Positions 12,401 through 29,027 of a stretch of 64,000 bases of DNA are shown here, in pieces; the first letter of the stretch is position 1, and every line of letters starts with the position of its first letter. The stretch covers positions 6,703,851 to 6,767,850 of the forward strand of contig CP034985.2 in assembly GCA_004026145.2 (NCBI GenBank). The letters run 5' to 3'. The notes beneath the pieces were generated by a model. That model was not told where the DNA came from and made no database searches. It saw only the letters and a program-made list of their open reading frames with translations. The stretch comes from Takifugu bimaculatus. Taxonomy: Eukaryota; Chordata; Actinopteri; Tetraodontiformes; Tetraodontidae. The position numbers were made by a program, and so were the translations under genes.

Positions 12401-13940
12401 GTCAGCCGTCTGCAGATGAGCTGTGATCCATGGCTGGAACAGCTGCTCCCCTCACACAGCCATATGACTGTTCTACCCCTGCAGCTGCCTCGGACACTTC
12501 CTCTCTCCCATTTCCCTCCACGGGGAGTTCTCTACATCAAGCAAAAAGTCATGATTGGAAGCCAAGCAGAGTCACCCGGAGCCCCTCAAAGGCAGACGGC
12601 ATCAGGGAAACGCCGAGTGCGTGTGGGGTTCGTCCGAGCGTCACCTTCCCTGACCTGTAGGGACGAGCACGGAAAACTGGGGAAACGCCCGCATCTAAAC
12701 GTCTCAACGTTTCTGTGGTTGGGCTCCAGACCTTCTCAAGGAGGTGAGATAGGCAGCTCATTCTTGGCACGCCAGCGTGTGAAGCACGGCTGCTGTGGAT
12801 GATTGGCAGCAGATCAGCCCATACACATTTTAATGGATTTATTTGTCCAAATGCAGCTGCGTGACAGAAAATGTTGTCCACATTGAAATAAAATCGGTCA
12901 TCTGTGTTCTTCAGTTTTTTTAGCTGCTCCTGTAAATAACTTTGCTGCCCAGAGGCCTTATTAAATATCCAAGCTGTGTGATCTTCCCATCAGCACTCGC
13001 TTCCATCTGTTTGTCTGAATTTGCCTGTCAAGAGTTCTGTCAGCTGTCTGGGAAGCCAGCAGAACTCTCCAAATGTGCAGGACGACGCGCTCGCGGCGCC
13101 TTATTCACACATGAGCTGTTGGGACTGACAGCTGGGTCTCCTGTTGATGGTGCGCCGCCCTTCCTCTCCCGGTCTCACTTCTTCTTTAAGCAACACCCGC
13201 CTGTGTGGTTCTGGAGACCGAGATGTTCTGCCCGGACCTGCTCAGTGGCCACGAACGTTAGCGGTTTTCGCACTCTTTGATTGGAGGGGACCTGAGAAGT
13301 GGGTGCGTGTTACAGCCTGCTTTAGAAGCATCTCGGCTTTTAAAACTTCTCAGTCCAATTAAGAGCTGCTGCCAGATTAGTGCACCACTTGTCAACTGCA
13401 CACCCCATAATTTGCTGACTAAGTCACTGATTGCAGCGGACACCAAACGTTCTCAGTCGGGGCCATCGGAGCGATTCTGTATTTGTCTGAGAATCTTCCC
13501 ACCACTTGATTTAAAAGTGTTTGCCAGAATGAGTAGTGGCAAAAATTCCTCTTTAATATACAGAGATTAGTCTTAATCTGCGAGGAAGTAATTGGACACG
13601 GCAAATCCTTCAAAACCACCATGTGCTGGTGTTAGAAGACCCAATGTACTCATGATAGGGCTGGAATGAAGCCGTTAACCAGTGTAATGGCTGATATTAC
13701 ACCTCCATTCCTGCAGGAAAAAATGTCAAGAAATAATCCCAGACTACACAGGAAGCTCTTAACCGAGTCAGTCCAGCTGCACAGTAATTGCAGAAGGAAG
13801 TAATCCCACCGCGGGCTGCTGTCAGGCCACATTTTCAGAGTTTTCATCAGCTTTGCCGTGGATGAAGTCTCAGACTCTTCCAGTAACTCTCAAACCGAGC
13901 AGTCGGCGCCGGCTTTTTACTTTCAACACGTAACGCGGCG

Positions 13941-14150
13941 TGGGTGGGTGGATGGGTAGGTAGGTACGTAGGTAGGTAGATAGGTGGGTGGGTAGGTAGT
14001 TAGGTAGGTAGGTAGATAGGTGGGTGGGTAGGTAGTTAGGTGGGTGGGTAGGTAGTTAGGTGGGTAGGTGGGTAGGTAGGTATGTGGGTGGGTAAGTAGG
14101 TAAGTAGGTAGGTGGGTGGATAGGTAAGTAGGTAGGTGGGTAGGTGGGTG
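13941..14150. repeat. GGTA/GGTG tetranucleotide tandem repeat
   Basis: About 210 bases of degenerate GGTA, GGTG and GATA units, with higher-order repeats (blocks containing GGTAGTTAGG recur). It lies in the extl3 leader intron. Confidence 0.9.
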
Positions 14151-15929
14151 AGACCCACTGGCTCAGAGACACCTGCCAAGTGCAGCTGCTGCTGGTGTTG
14201 AGCTCTAAACCACCTGCAGTCGTGTTTCCAGTGATTTCCCCCAAAGGAATCCGTGCAACATTCAGTCCGTCAGCTGTAGAAGCACCATATTCTGGAGACA
14301 CAGGTTTGAGATTACTCTAGTACAGAAGTACAGAAGCTCTTAACCCCAATGTTTTTGGCTCCAGATTAGGCTTAGTGAAAGCTGCTGCCAACATCTGTCT
14401 GCCGTTGCCCTGCTGACTCTGGCAGCCATTAATCAGACTGTTTGCTGCTTTGCAACTTCAGACATCACTAACAGAAAGATGACAGTCGGAGGTCAAAGGT
14501 CAACGTCCTGAGCCTCTCTCCGCTCTGCCATTTGGACCTTTGCTTTCATCGCACGCGGGAACGTGCACTTTACTGGAGGACGACATTAGGTCTGAAGGGG
14601 AATGTGGCATCAGTTGGGTGGAGTCGGGCACCTCGTGCCTTTACTGCAGTATCCATCCAGCCCTGGTCTGTACACGTCCTCATTCTTCCAAACAGACACG
14701 CACACACTTGCCAACTGTTATTTCAAGAGGCTTTTTTTCCCTGGGAGCGCTAATGGCCTAAAAACCAGCGATGCCTAATGGAGACAGAAGAGAGCCGATG
14801 GGGGTGTGAAAGTCTTTTTTTCCCCCTCCAAACATTGGATGTATTTATGATCCGGAAAGATTTGGAGTCGGCAGAGCCAAGTTTTCTAGCCAGTATTGTT
14901 GAGTCTTGTTGGGAAAATGCTGTTAAAGGAGAGCTAGCACAGTCCCACATCTATTTTTGAATCATTTTTATCAAGATCGAGCATAATTATGAAGTGCTGT
15001 AATGCTGAAGAGTTGCCCTGGAAACGGGGTTGCTTTATTCGTAATCTGTCCGAATAATTGGGAACCGTACCCAGAACTCGCTAGTTAAACACATATTTTA
15101 GTCCCAGCACAGACGGGAGAGCAGAGCAGCAGGTAGTTTCAGGCAAACCTCGGCGGAGTGGAAGCAGCTGGTGAAAGCTTTCGTCATTTTCCACCTCTGA
15201 GCTCGTTCCAGTTCTCTCCCGTCACTTTCAGAAGTCTGTGATTACGGATGTTTGGTCATTTGAGTCAGTGGTGAGGTCAGGATGCAGGAGAGCATCTTGA
15301 ATGAGATTTACCGGCGGTGCCGTCGGCTCCCGTACTGTGTGTAGTCTTTTAGTGATTACTAGATTTTTGCTTTGAGAAAGGAGGAAAAGTTGGATCAGAG
15401 AGGTGGTGGTAGTCAGTGTCTTAAATATTTCCATTTCTGGTTTTCCTCCCATTGTTCCCTCCTAGGTTTCCAGTCGGTGGAAGACAAGATTCCAGAAGCC
15501 TGATGACTTCCTTAGGAAGTTTCCGAACATGAGTCCCAGATAGACGCGACCCCTCGCACCTCTCTCCAGCCATGCCCTCGTTGCTCTGCGCAGCGGGGGT
15601 CAATATGCTCCAGAGGCAGGGTTGTTTTTCCTCATTATAAACATCCCGAAGAAGAAGTGAAAACGAAATGGCATCAGGTATTGCGTGCTATGACCATTTA
15701 AAGTGCGGACTAGATAACAGGTGAGGCTGAACCAGCAGTTGATACCGAAAGGACGCTTCAGAAGATGAAACCCACAAACGACCTTTAGAGAAAAAGTGGA
15801 ACCCCAGCTTGACATTAATGATTTAGGCTCCGCCTCCATACCTTGCTGACAAGGTCCGACCATGGCTGCTCCTCATCCTCTCATCTACAGTTCTTTGGGG
15901 GCTCAAGGAGCCGACTGAGATCGCCAACA

Positions 15930-19271
<3,342 letters not shown>

Positions 19272-20324
19272 TGAAGAAAACAGTGATTTAAAGAAAAGCA
19301 CAGAAGGAGGAGTCGCGGATCAGGATTTGGTCCTTTTTCTTTTTTTTAAGAGAATTCTGACGGTTTATGGTCGATCCATAACTACACTGAAGCTGGAAGG
19401 AACCACTGCCAGCATGTTTGCCTTTTCAGTGGACACCACTCTGCATTTCACCTTCTTCCATCACCCTGTCATCAACTCCTTAAGATGATATTTGCACCTC
19501 TTAATGGCCTGCTGAGAAACAAAGCCCTTGTTACACCACTCACGTTCTCTTCCCCTCCATAATGGATCCATCGTTTTCTGAATCACCGACAGGCTGATGT
19601 CAGGCTGCCTTCAGCAGCCCGTTCCGTATCCACGCCAGCCAGTGAGAGTGGCACAAATGCTCCTTTATTTTTCTTTCTTTTAGTTACACGCTGTACTTCT
19701 TGTACATGAGAAGCACTGACAGAGGTATTTTATGAACATTCTTTTTTTAAAAACAAAGAACCTTTCAGATATGTACATCTTAATGTCCAATGACATGCTC
19801 GTCAGAGCAGGACAGAACCTCTAGTGGAGAGGTACAGGCTGACCCAATCATGTTCCACACATCATAAAGAAGGAAATTGCTTCAACACTCACCATAATGC
19901 CTCAAAAAGCATCATTAAAACCAGCCTCCGTTGACATTTTGCTACACTACAGGATGTGAGCTGTTGGGTTTTTAATGCTGTACATTTACATGTTTGTAAA
20001 AATTGGTCCGCGTTAAAATATTCATGTTTTAAATGTAATGATATTTAAACAGTTAGTGGGTTGCTATGTAACAACAACCGAGACTCACAGCTGCCAAAAC
20101 CAGCGATGCCGAAATAATGTTGCAATTCAAACGAAACAAAAAAAAACAACTTTCAGTGAAATTAAATCTGCCGTTAGAACCGTGGGGAATGTTGTAGGTT
20201 TAAAGTGAGGAAAAGGAAACGGCCACTCTGTTTTGGAAGGATTCGCTTCGGCAAATCATTAGTCAACAGCTAACGAGGCTTAGCTTAGCACAAGCACAGG
20301 GAATGGCTCAATTAGGCACAGGAA

Positions 20325-20348
20325 GGAATAAACAGATCTGTTTATTCC
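20325..20348. repeat. Perfect 24-bp palindrome inside a larger foldback
   Basis: The 24 bases at 20325-20348 equal their own reverse complement (centre AGATCT). They are flanked by inverted copies of TTAGCTTAGCACAA at about 20280-20293 (plus) and 20383-20396 (as complement). The overlapping AATAAA at 20327 lies inside the palindrome. The element may be a small foldback transposon or an RNA hairpin in the extl3 3' UTR. Confidence 0.6.
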
Positions 20349-21389
20349 ACATTAAAAGTGGGGAAAGAAGCTTTTTTCTGTTTTTGTGCTAAGCTAACGA
20401 GCTAACCCGGCTGGAGCTTTTGGAGATCCTCTCATCTCGAGAATCTATTTGTTTCAAAATGTTAAACCTGGTAATGTACAGCTGGTTGTTTGGAAGTACT
20501 GGACATGTCCTGCCTCCTGTAGAAGACCTTCCCAGCTCGGACTGAAATGTCACTTGAAGTGGAGACCATGTTGGTTTCACTTCTGTCTTTTATTTTATTT
20601 TTGTAAAACCATTGCTCGTTGAATGTTTTCTTCACCAAATAGGTACGAGTTCTGCTGCTTTCCAGGCTCATTTCCAGTGCGAATGATTGCTAAAGAGATG
20701 CAGTTTGGTGCACCGGCACCGTCTGCCTGGTCCTCTGTTAGACGTCAGTCCATTGAAGCCCGTCACGTATTATAAATCCCAAATATTTTAACCTTGTCAG
20801 ATTTAATCCCCCTCATCTGAGCAGAACAATCTAGAAAATTCATTTGGAATTTTTCTTTTTTCCAAAGACGGTTCCTACTGTGAGGACGCTTTGGAATGAC
20901 CTCACATTCCTGGCTCTGTATTTATTGAATATATTAAAGCTTAAAAAAAACCCAACTAAGCAAACAATGACAAAACAATGTAACTATTCATTTCAGTTTG
21001 GTCCTGTTTCGAGTTTGTCCCGGCCACGGAAAACCAGCTCCTGCCACAGAGCGTCAGATTGACGAGGAGGAAAAAGGGCCGAGTCCTTTGGAAGTTTGAC
21101 CTCCTGCAGACTGTCAGTAAGCGGAGGCCCTTCAGAGCTCAGCGGGCCTGCATGGACGCGCCTTTGAAACCAAAGCCCGGCCTGCTCCAGGTGTCCCCAT
21201 GCCTGCGTTGCATTGGGCGGGTTAGCCAGATGCTAACCAGACGTTAGCCAGATGCTGACACGTTACCTTCCAGTTGTTATGACCCCGGTTTCTAGATCAA
21301 ATTTGCTTGAACGTGTGGCACGGCTGGTTTTTCTGTGTCCCAGGACAACTTTCCCCTAGAAGGCTGTAGTTCAGCCAGTTGACTGACTC

Positions 21390-21411
21390 CCCCCCCCCCC
21401 CCCCCCCCCCC
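21390..21411. repeat. Poly-C homopolymer
   Basis: More than 20 consecutive C residues in the extl3 3' UTR; its length is likely unreliable in the assembly. Confidence 0.9.
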
Positions 21412-22281
21412 ACCCCAGCTTTGGCCATCACTGTTCAAACTGTACCAGACTGACAGCAGAGTGAAGAGATCAACGCAGACCAGGAAAATGACAATAAACA
21501 CTCACCATTGGTCAAACACGACCTGATTGTCGGCCTCTTGTTTTTCACATTCAGAACTTTTTCATGTGGCGGGAAAACTGAACCCATCTGCTAAAGACCG
21601 TTCGAACGTGGATGTGGCAGATTAGAGGATTTTAGTTTTTCTGATCTTCAGATAGTTTTAAGTATTCAGGTCATTTAACCTTCTAGTCTTCACTCGTGCC
21701 CAAAATATTGCGGCCAAAATGGCGGTCTGTCACATGGTGATTAGCAGGACTGTGGTTCCAGTTATTTCTCGGCATTTTCTTCTGATCTGTTTGTCCCCCC
21801 CCACCCCCCAACCGTTGAAGGTCAAACATCTCCTTGGAATGAGGACACCTTTACACCGTTACATTTTTATTGAATCTCCATTAACTTGGAACGAGGAATC
21901 GATTACCCAGGTTACCGTAGCGGCGCTGGCTGTGGCGAAGAGCTGGATTTTTATTGCATATCCCCCCCCCCCCCTCAGCAGGAAGCTCTGTGGTTCAGCA
22001 TGAATGGACATGAGAATCTGTCTCACAGGACACATGCACAGTCCTGTCAACACAAAACACTTTGATAAGACTTTTGATAAGTGACACTAAATGTAAAATG
22101 AATGAAAAATCAAGCATGACGTCATGCTGGTCGGACCCTCCCCGACTTGTATTCGTCCTGTTTCAAGTAATGGAATTTATTTCTCTTTTTAAAATGCTAC
22201 AGCTCATCCGAATGAAATAAAAGTAATATAAAGTATGAAAAAGTTGGGTTTTTTAAATTAGTCCTACTTTCTTTTAAAGAC

Positions 22282-22287
22282 TTTATT
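22282..22287 (-). terminator. Candidate syt16 poly(A) signal
   Basis: Reverse-strand AATAAA about 570 bases after the syt16 stop. It lies only about 60 bases from the extl3 signal at 22216-22221, so the convergent 3' ends nearly abut. Confidence 0.5.
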
Positions 22288-22858
22288 AATCACAGAATTA
22301 TGACTTTGGGGAGGGGAATTTTTTAATTAAATCTTCAAAATCTCCTTTTGACTAAGAATTATCCCTTTTTACCAACTTCTAAGAAAGACTTTTTTTGTTT
22401 TGTTGAACCACCCCCACTTCAATTATTCAAACGTGCACTCTAGTCGGCTGCGTGTAGCCCCGTTAGACTTGTATTCAAACGGAAGCCTTGATCTTGAGCC
22501 TTCATATGAATGGAGCAGTTTTGCAGGGGTGGGGGGGCTGTTTGGAAGCATAGCTGCAGCGCGTCGTCAGCCCTTAGTAACAGTCTCCGTGGTCTGCTGG
22601 TGGCAGCTGAAGCCCAGAAGAGTCTGCTGTTCCAGGATCAGACTTTTCTTTTTGGTCCCAGGAAAAGTGTGGAAGTGTTCTGTAAACGCTTGTGACATGC
22701 AGCACGACACAGGTCCGACGGACGGCGTCGGTCGTCTCTGCGGGTGGGGTCCATCCATGGCGGGTTAAAGGGTAATCATGCAGCATGGCAGTGGACGCTG
22801 TCCTCGCACCTGCGCCCGACACGCTCGCGGTCGCGCGCTGATGTAAACGCTCGCCACC

Positions 22859-25800
22859 TTACGTGACGGTGAGCGTGTGCCAGTGGCAGACCTGCTGACC
22901 CTCGGCCTCCTTCATCTCTGTCCAGTGGGCCTGCTGCTCCTCGCTGGAGCTGTTGAGGCCCAGAGAGACCCAGCCCAGCCTCTCCCTGGGCCTCATGCTG
23001 CTGCGGGAGCAGAACACCGTCAGTACCAGCGACACCTCGGAGAGCTGGAAGAGCGCCACCTGGAACACGAACGTCTCCTTGTAGGTGGGGTTGGGCTGGC
23101 CGCGGCACACCGCCGTCTTACACTTGGACATCTCTTTGCCTTTGGAGTCCAACATTGTCAGCTTCACATAGGTGTCTGCAAATAAAGGGGACAAATAAAG
23201 GGAGATTTAGAGTGCCACCAAGTGGCAGGACGCGGGAACAGCAGCAGACGCTCCATTTTACCACGAAAGTATTTATTCATTTTGACATCAATTTGCATGC
23301 AATGGACATCAGAATACTCTTATATATCTTAAAATACATTTATTTCGGTTATAGCAGCTCAAGCTAACAAATGAGAATATTTCATATTATCAAATGTGAG
23401 GTGCTATGAGATCAGTGCTTGAAATTTGTGCCTTTTTCTCTTAGAATGTGGATATTAACCCAGAAACCCAGTTGTCAGTCGATAATTGCCAACTTACCTC
23501 TTATGATATAAAGCTGCCCTCCTACAAAGTGTTTCACACAACAGAAAAGGCCGTCTGGGGCACACAGCACAGCACACAAGGGGGGAAGAGAGAGACGAGA
23601 CAGGCGGAAAGGAGAAGTGGATTAGAAATGGAGGATTCACAGCAGATTTGCCATGTTTGGGGAAAAGCTGTGAGAGATTCATTTAGGTTTTTCACAGCGG
23701 TGACCCTGCAGGGTCTGCTGAAGGCCCCAGAATAAGCTGAGACGTGACACAGAGAAATAAAAACCGAAGCCGTTCGTACGTACTGACGGGTTTATCCGAC
23801 ACCGCTGTTTTGAAGTAGCTTCCCTTGATGACCTCGGCCGACAGCTGCCCGGTGGCGGAGTTGTAGATGAGACCCAGGAGGATTTCTGGTAATGAGGTGT
23901 CCTCCGAGGAGCGGTAGGACAGAGCTCCAGCACTGCGAGACACGCTCACCAGTGAGCCGCAACCCTGGCGAGGAAGATATTTGACTAGCTAACAGTGCTG
24001 ACGCTCCAAAGGTGAAAATCACTATTTGCCATTCATGTAAACGGCTGCAAAGGCGGAGTTTAGACACTCACTGCCAGTTCTGAGCCCGGCTCCAGGGTCA
24101 CGGGCAGCGCGATCTTGCCCTGCAGGTTGAGCTTGGTCAGGTAGAAGACCTTCTCACCCAGGACCTTCTCTTTCTTCATTCTCCCGATGCTGTACAGACG
24201 GAATCGAACGGCGTAGTCCCCCAGCGCCTCCTGCTCCACCCTGGAGAACTTGAACGTTTCCGTGAAGACGGGACAGGGGCCCTTCTGCACGCCGGTCTTG
24301 GCGCGTTGCTTCTTAGTGGGCAGCAGGACCAGGTGCACCTGCCAGGCGATGTTGCCCGTCTGTTTGAGAGCCGGGATGTCCGTGGCCGCCGTGACCGTGA
24401 CGGCCAAATACTGCTCGCTGGAGTCGTACTCGAAGGCCACGTCCAGGGTGCCGTATTTCCCCAGCGGCTCCGGCTCGTAGGCCGTTGGAAGCTGAAGACC
24501 GGAACCATCCTGAGCGACACGCACAAGGTCAGAAGAAAAGAAGCCGAGCTGGAAAATATCAGCGCGCGTTCCACGGATCTGACCTCTGGTCCCACCACGG
24601 CCGTGCTGTCGCTGGGGATGTCCTCCTCGCAGCCTTTGTTGAGGTAGCTCTCCGCGTCCTGGTCCACGCTGGCGCCGCTGGAGCAGCGCGGGCTGTCGCT
24701 GCCACGCGGGGACGACCCCCTCTTGACGCCTCCCCCCGAGCGGGAACGAGAAGCGCGCAGGGCGACGCCATCGTCCTGATAGGGGGGAGGCTGCGACTCA
24801 TTGAGGGAGGGGCCCTTTCTAATGGTCTGGATGCTGCTGGCTGATAGTTGTACAGAATTAGCATTAACGTATTGAGTAGTGAAAAATAGATTCAACCGGT
24901 AAAGTGAGGACATTTTTGGGAACTCTCTGTGGACTGACCATGCTCGCTGGACGCTTCACTGCTGTAGCCTCCCTGCTCAGCGGACTCCTTGCTGCTCCAG
25001 GCTGATGCCATGTCCTGCTGGACCGCAGCCTCGGGACCTTTGTCCTCCTCACTCTCCGACACGAGTCCCTCTGAGCAGAGAACGCAGAGACTTCAATGTT
25101 CGTGCACCGTGGAACAATTTAGGCTGCACAGCTGCAGATGCATGAAAGCGGCACGCAGGAAGATGAAGAGTTTAAATATTTGAGGAGGCCCAGATGGGGA
25201 AAGTGAAGCAGCACACCCTCTAACCTCTGATGTCCTTCTTCTTCTTACTCTTCTTCTTTCCTTTCCCCTTCTTTTTCTCCACATCAGATGACTCGTCTGA
25301 CTTCTTTGAGCCCTTCTTCCTCTCTTTCTCCTTCTTCTTTTCTGACTTTTTCTTTTTAGATTTAGAAATCTCTTTGTCATGGTTTCCTCCCCCGGGATGC
25401 TTCTTCTTCACTTCCTCCTCCGCCTTCTCCTCCTCTTCATTTTCGGTCCTCTCTTGACATAAACGGTTGTCACTCTCAACACCAGGTGGCTGAGAAGCTT
25501 CTCTGCGGTCTCTGTCGTCCCTGCCATCGGTCATCTCTCTCTCCTGGTCATCTTCACCCGCTGGATCTTCTGGTTGTCCCTCTTGGGATTCCTCTTTTGT
25601 TTTCTGTGACATGGCTTCTTTATCCAGCTGCTTCTGCCTCCTTTCTTTTCTCCTTTGCTCTCTCTTCTCCTGAAGCTCCATCTCTTCCTTCTTCCTTCTC
25701 TCCTCCTCGGCTAACTCGGCTTCGGTCTTCTTAACTCGCCAGCATCCGTCCCTCCACTCCCACTCCAGCTGACTGGGGGTGTGGTCTGCCTGGGCGCCGT

Positions 25801-28800
25801 CTTCAGCCGCGGTGCCCGATTTCTGCCACACGCTTTTATTGCTGCTCTTGCCTTCTTGAGCGGTGGCGGTGCAAACGGACTCCTGGGCGCCGCTGTGCTC
25901 CCCTTCCTCCTCATCTTGCACCTTGCTGATAATGGTGGTGACCTGCTCGGTGAGCTGATCACTGACAGCGTAGGTGACGTCACTGACGGCGTTGGCGAGG
26001 TCGTCCACCCGGCTGGAGACCGAGTCCAAGATTGAGGAAATGTTGACTGACGGGAGGTTGTTCTGGAAGCTCTTGAAGAAGGCCATGTCGTCGTGCCAAT
26101 CAATAGATCGGCTCATCAGAGGCATTAAGACACGTGGGTCTTATGGGCAGTCACACACATCACAGCGCGACACTCTAAACATTATGAAGACAGTGCAGAT
26201 TACATGATGTTTTATGATGACAGAGATCTCACTCCTCCCTCTTTCAGCACAGATAGCCCCATTGTCCCTGACTGTCACAACATCCTTTACAGTGAATGTA
26301 TAACTTTCCTAACAGTGGCTTGTGGGTGGGTGTGTGTGGAGCCATGCTGGTGTGTGAGCACCTTGCTGGTTGTTGTTAAAGCTGCTGAGATGTGACAGCT
26401 CATCGGGAGTCTCCACTGACAGCTTGTTACTGAGGTAAAGAAAAAACAGAGCCATCAGCGCTATGAAGGCCGCAATGGAGGACAGGACGCCCAGAAGCTC
26501 AGGAGAGACTGGGGACGAGAAGAGGGGGAGGGAAGGCAAAAGGGGGAAAGAAAAACAGGTTGGTTTTTTTTTAGACTGGTTTATTTTGACACCAAAAATA
26601 ACTTCAACTGATGATAGGAACCTTGTTAGAGAGTCAGGGGAACGTGAGCTGACGTGCTTTAAACCGCTGCTCTATTTTTCCATTTCAAAGGCGCACCAGA
26701 CAGCAGCGTATTTAGGCCAACCGTACATGCAAGCACGCTGAACTGAGATGATAATGTACTATTTTTATAGAGGCCTTAAAGCGACCGTACATTACTCGGA
26801 GGGGCCAAACCGCCCTCGGCAGAGGCCTATGGTTTTTAGAGTGTTTCACAGCAACGATGAAGCGAGTTGCCATAATCGGCACCAATATTCTGAGGATGGT
26901 GGGTTTGCTCAGAAACTACCAGCCATCCTCAGCCTCCATGATCAAATCAGCATTGCACAGCAGCAACCAAATTTCCTGTTTTGACCCGTCAGTTGTGTCT
27001 TCCGGGGGGGAAATTTGACAGACCAGCAGTTTAAAATAATTAATGTAATTAATGTATTTCTATGATCTCTGCCTCTCCTCTCCTCTCCTCTCCTCTCCTC
27101 TCCTCTCCTCTCCTCTCCTCTCCTCTCCTCTCCTCTCCTCTCCTCTCCTTTCCTCTCCTCTCCTCTCCTCTCCTCTCTTCTCCTCTCCTCTCCTCTCCTC
27201 TCCTCCCCTCTCCTCTCCTCTCCTCTCCTCTCCTCTCCTCTCCTCTCCTCTCCTCTCCTCTCCTCTCCTCTCCTCTCCTCTCTACCCAGCCCCCCATCAG
27301 CAGGAGGGTCCCCCTACATTAGCCTGGTCATGCTCAAGGTTTCTTCCTGTTAAAGGGGAGTTTTTCCTTGCCACTGTTGCTTGTTGGGGGTCAGGCCCTG
27401 GAATTCTGGAAAGCACCTAGAAACAATTTTCATTGTAATAGACGCTAAATCACTGGGCCTTAGAAGCATTTATTTACCGCAACATTTGACCAAAATCTGA
27501 CATCCCCTGACTGGAAATCAGCTTTTTTTCTTCTAATTGCTTCTTTGACGTCAGCCTGCACCTGAAAATTTGCCTGTTTTTGTTATATGTGGACCGAGAT
27601 GCGCATTTTTTTCCAACTGCAAATTCGTTAATTAGCTGATTGATGGTGAATAAATATGTCAGTCTTAAGGAAAGGAAAACATGCAGGGATGGGCAACATA
27701 AGCAGCCAACGTGTCTAATGAACCACACATGGGCCAAATGCTGTGACATGTGTTTGTTAGCATGTGTTCATTCTAAAAACAGCCATTGAAGACATGGTGG
27801 CTGGTCAGGCTGGTTAGAGGCTTGTAAACTTAGGATAAACGGAGGCGTCGCATCGGGAAGCATCCTGGAAACGGGCAGACTCCCCTGGAGACAACGGCGC
27901 CGCCGCCCGCTGCAACCTGCCAAAATGATGAATTCCACAGGACCTCCAAAAGCATAATAGGAAGGAGATAAGGGGAACGGACGAGGAGCAGAGGCTTACC
28001 TTCACAGAGCGAATAATCTCTTTCACACATTTAATATTAAAGGTTCTGCAGTAATCCCACATGTGATAAAACCCTTACGATGGATCTCACAGGCCCACGC
28101 AGCAACTGCCGACAGCTCGCTGAGCCCGAAGGACCTCTGGGGAAGCCTCGGGTCCAAACGGACAGCTTCAGCGCTCCGAACCTCACGGTGGGATGACACT
28201 TCCCTCACGGCGCTGCGTAGTAACTGTCAACACCGGCTGAATAATTCAAACACCTGAAGTAACTGGATCCTTGATCTCCAGACACTGGAGAGAGGACCCG
28301 GCCTTTGAGAGACGGCTCGCTCTGTCTCATTTTAACTTTTCAGAGGAACTTTACATGGAAATCCCAGCCGACTGCCATTTGTAGGGCACGCTCGTTTAAA
28401 AAGTAGGTAGGCAATCAGGAAATGTTGCTTACACAAGGACCTCTGATACGCAACAATACCTCCACGCTGAATAAATCATGAACACACGGCTGCCTTCTTT
28501 TGCTGAAGTGAACCCAAAACCTGATATGGCGTGCATAATTCATAGGGACATGCTGCAGGTTCTGCAGCCTGCATCAGAAACACTTCCTACGTGCCCAAAT
28601 TCAGTGAACAGTCACAGCGATAATGGAAGTTTTAGTCAGTGCGGTGGAGCGCGTGCCGGTGCACATTTAATCCTGGCTCAAATTCAGGCTATGAAGATGA
28701 ACAAAAAGGCAGCTATGAGTCCAGGTAGGGGGTCAGTTGTGGCAGTGAACTTACCTCGCCTGGCACAGATGAGCTCATGAACACCAGCAGTTCCTCCCCC

Positions 28801-28979
28801 CACCTGGGAGAGACAGAGAAGTTTGCAGTTAAAGTGTGACTCCACATGGTCGGACCTCAGCAGACGGCCAGTCAAACCTCACATGAACGTCAGAAGTTGG
28901 TTTTAATATGTGAAAGCATGTTGAGTTGATATGTCTGATATTTACTGGCTCATTCCACTCTAGTTTTAAATCCAAAAAT

Positions 28980-29027
<48 letters not shown>

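Larger units (their letters stand above)
6410..15888 (+). other. Long extl3 leader intron, no gene seen
   Basis: About 9.5 kb lie between the probable leader exon and the acceptor at 15888. Open frames here are short and resemble no family I know. The contents I can support are a decayed hAT element (8631-9433) and a GGTA/GGTG repeat (13941-14150). The rest is unremarkable unique sequence and could hold regulatory elements that cannot be judged from one genome. Confidence 0.5.
26509..28754 (-). other. syt16 intron 2
   Basis: A 2.2-kb intron between the N-terminal exon and the membrane-segment exon. It holds a TCTCC pentanucleotide array and a dispersed fish repeat, listed separately. I see no other gene. 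Confidence 0.6.

Noticed and set aside
27049..27420. Open frames of 80-120 codons across the TCTCC array
   Set aside because: They are products of the pentanucleotide repeat, which has no stop in several frames.
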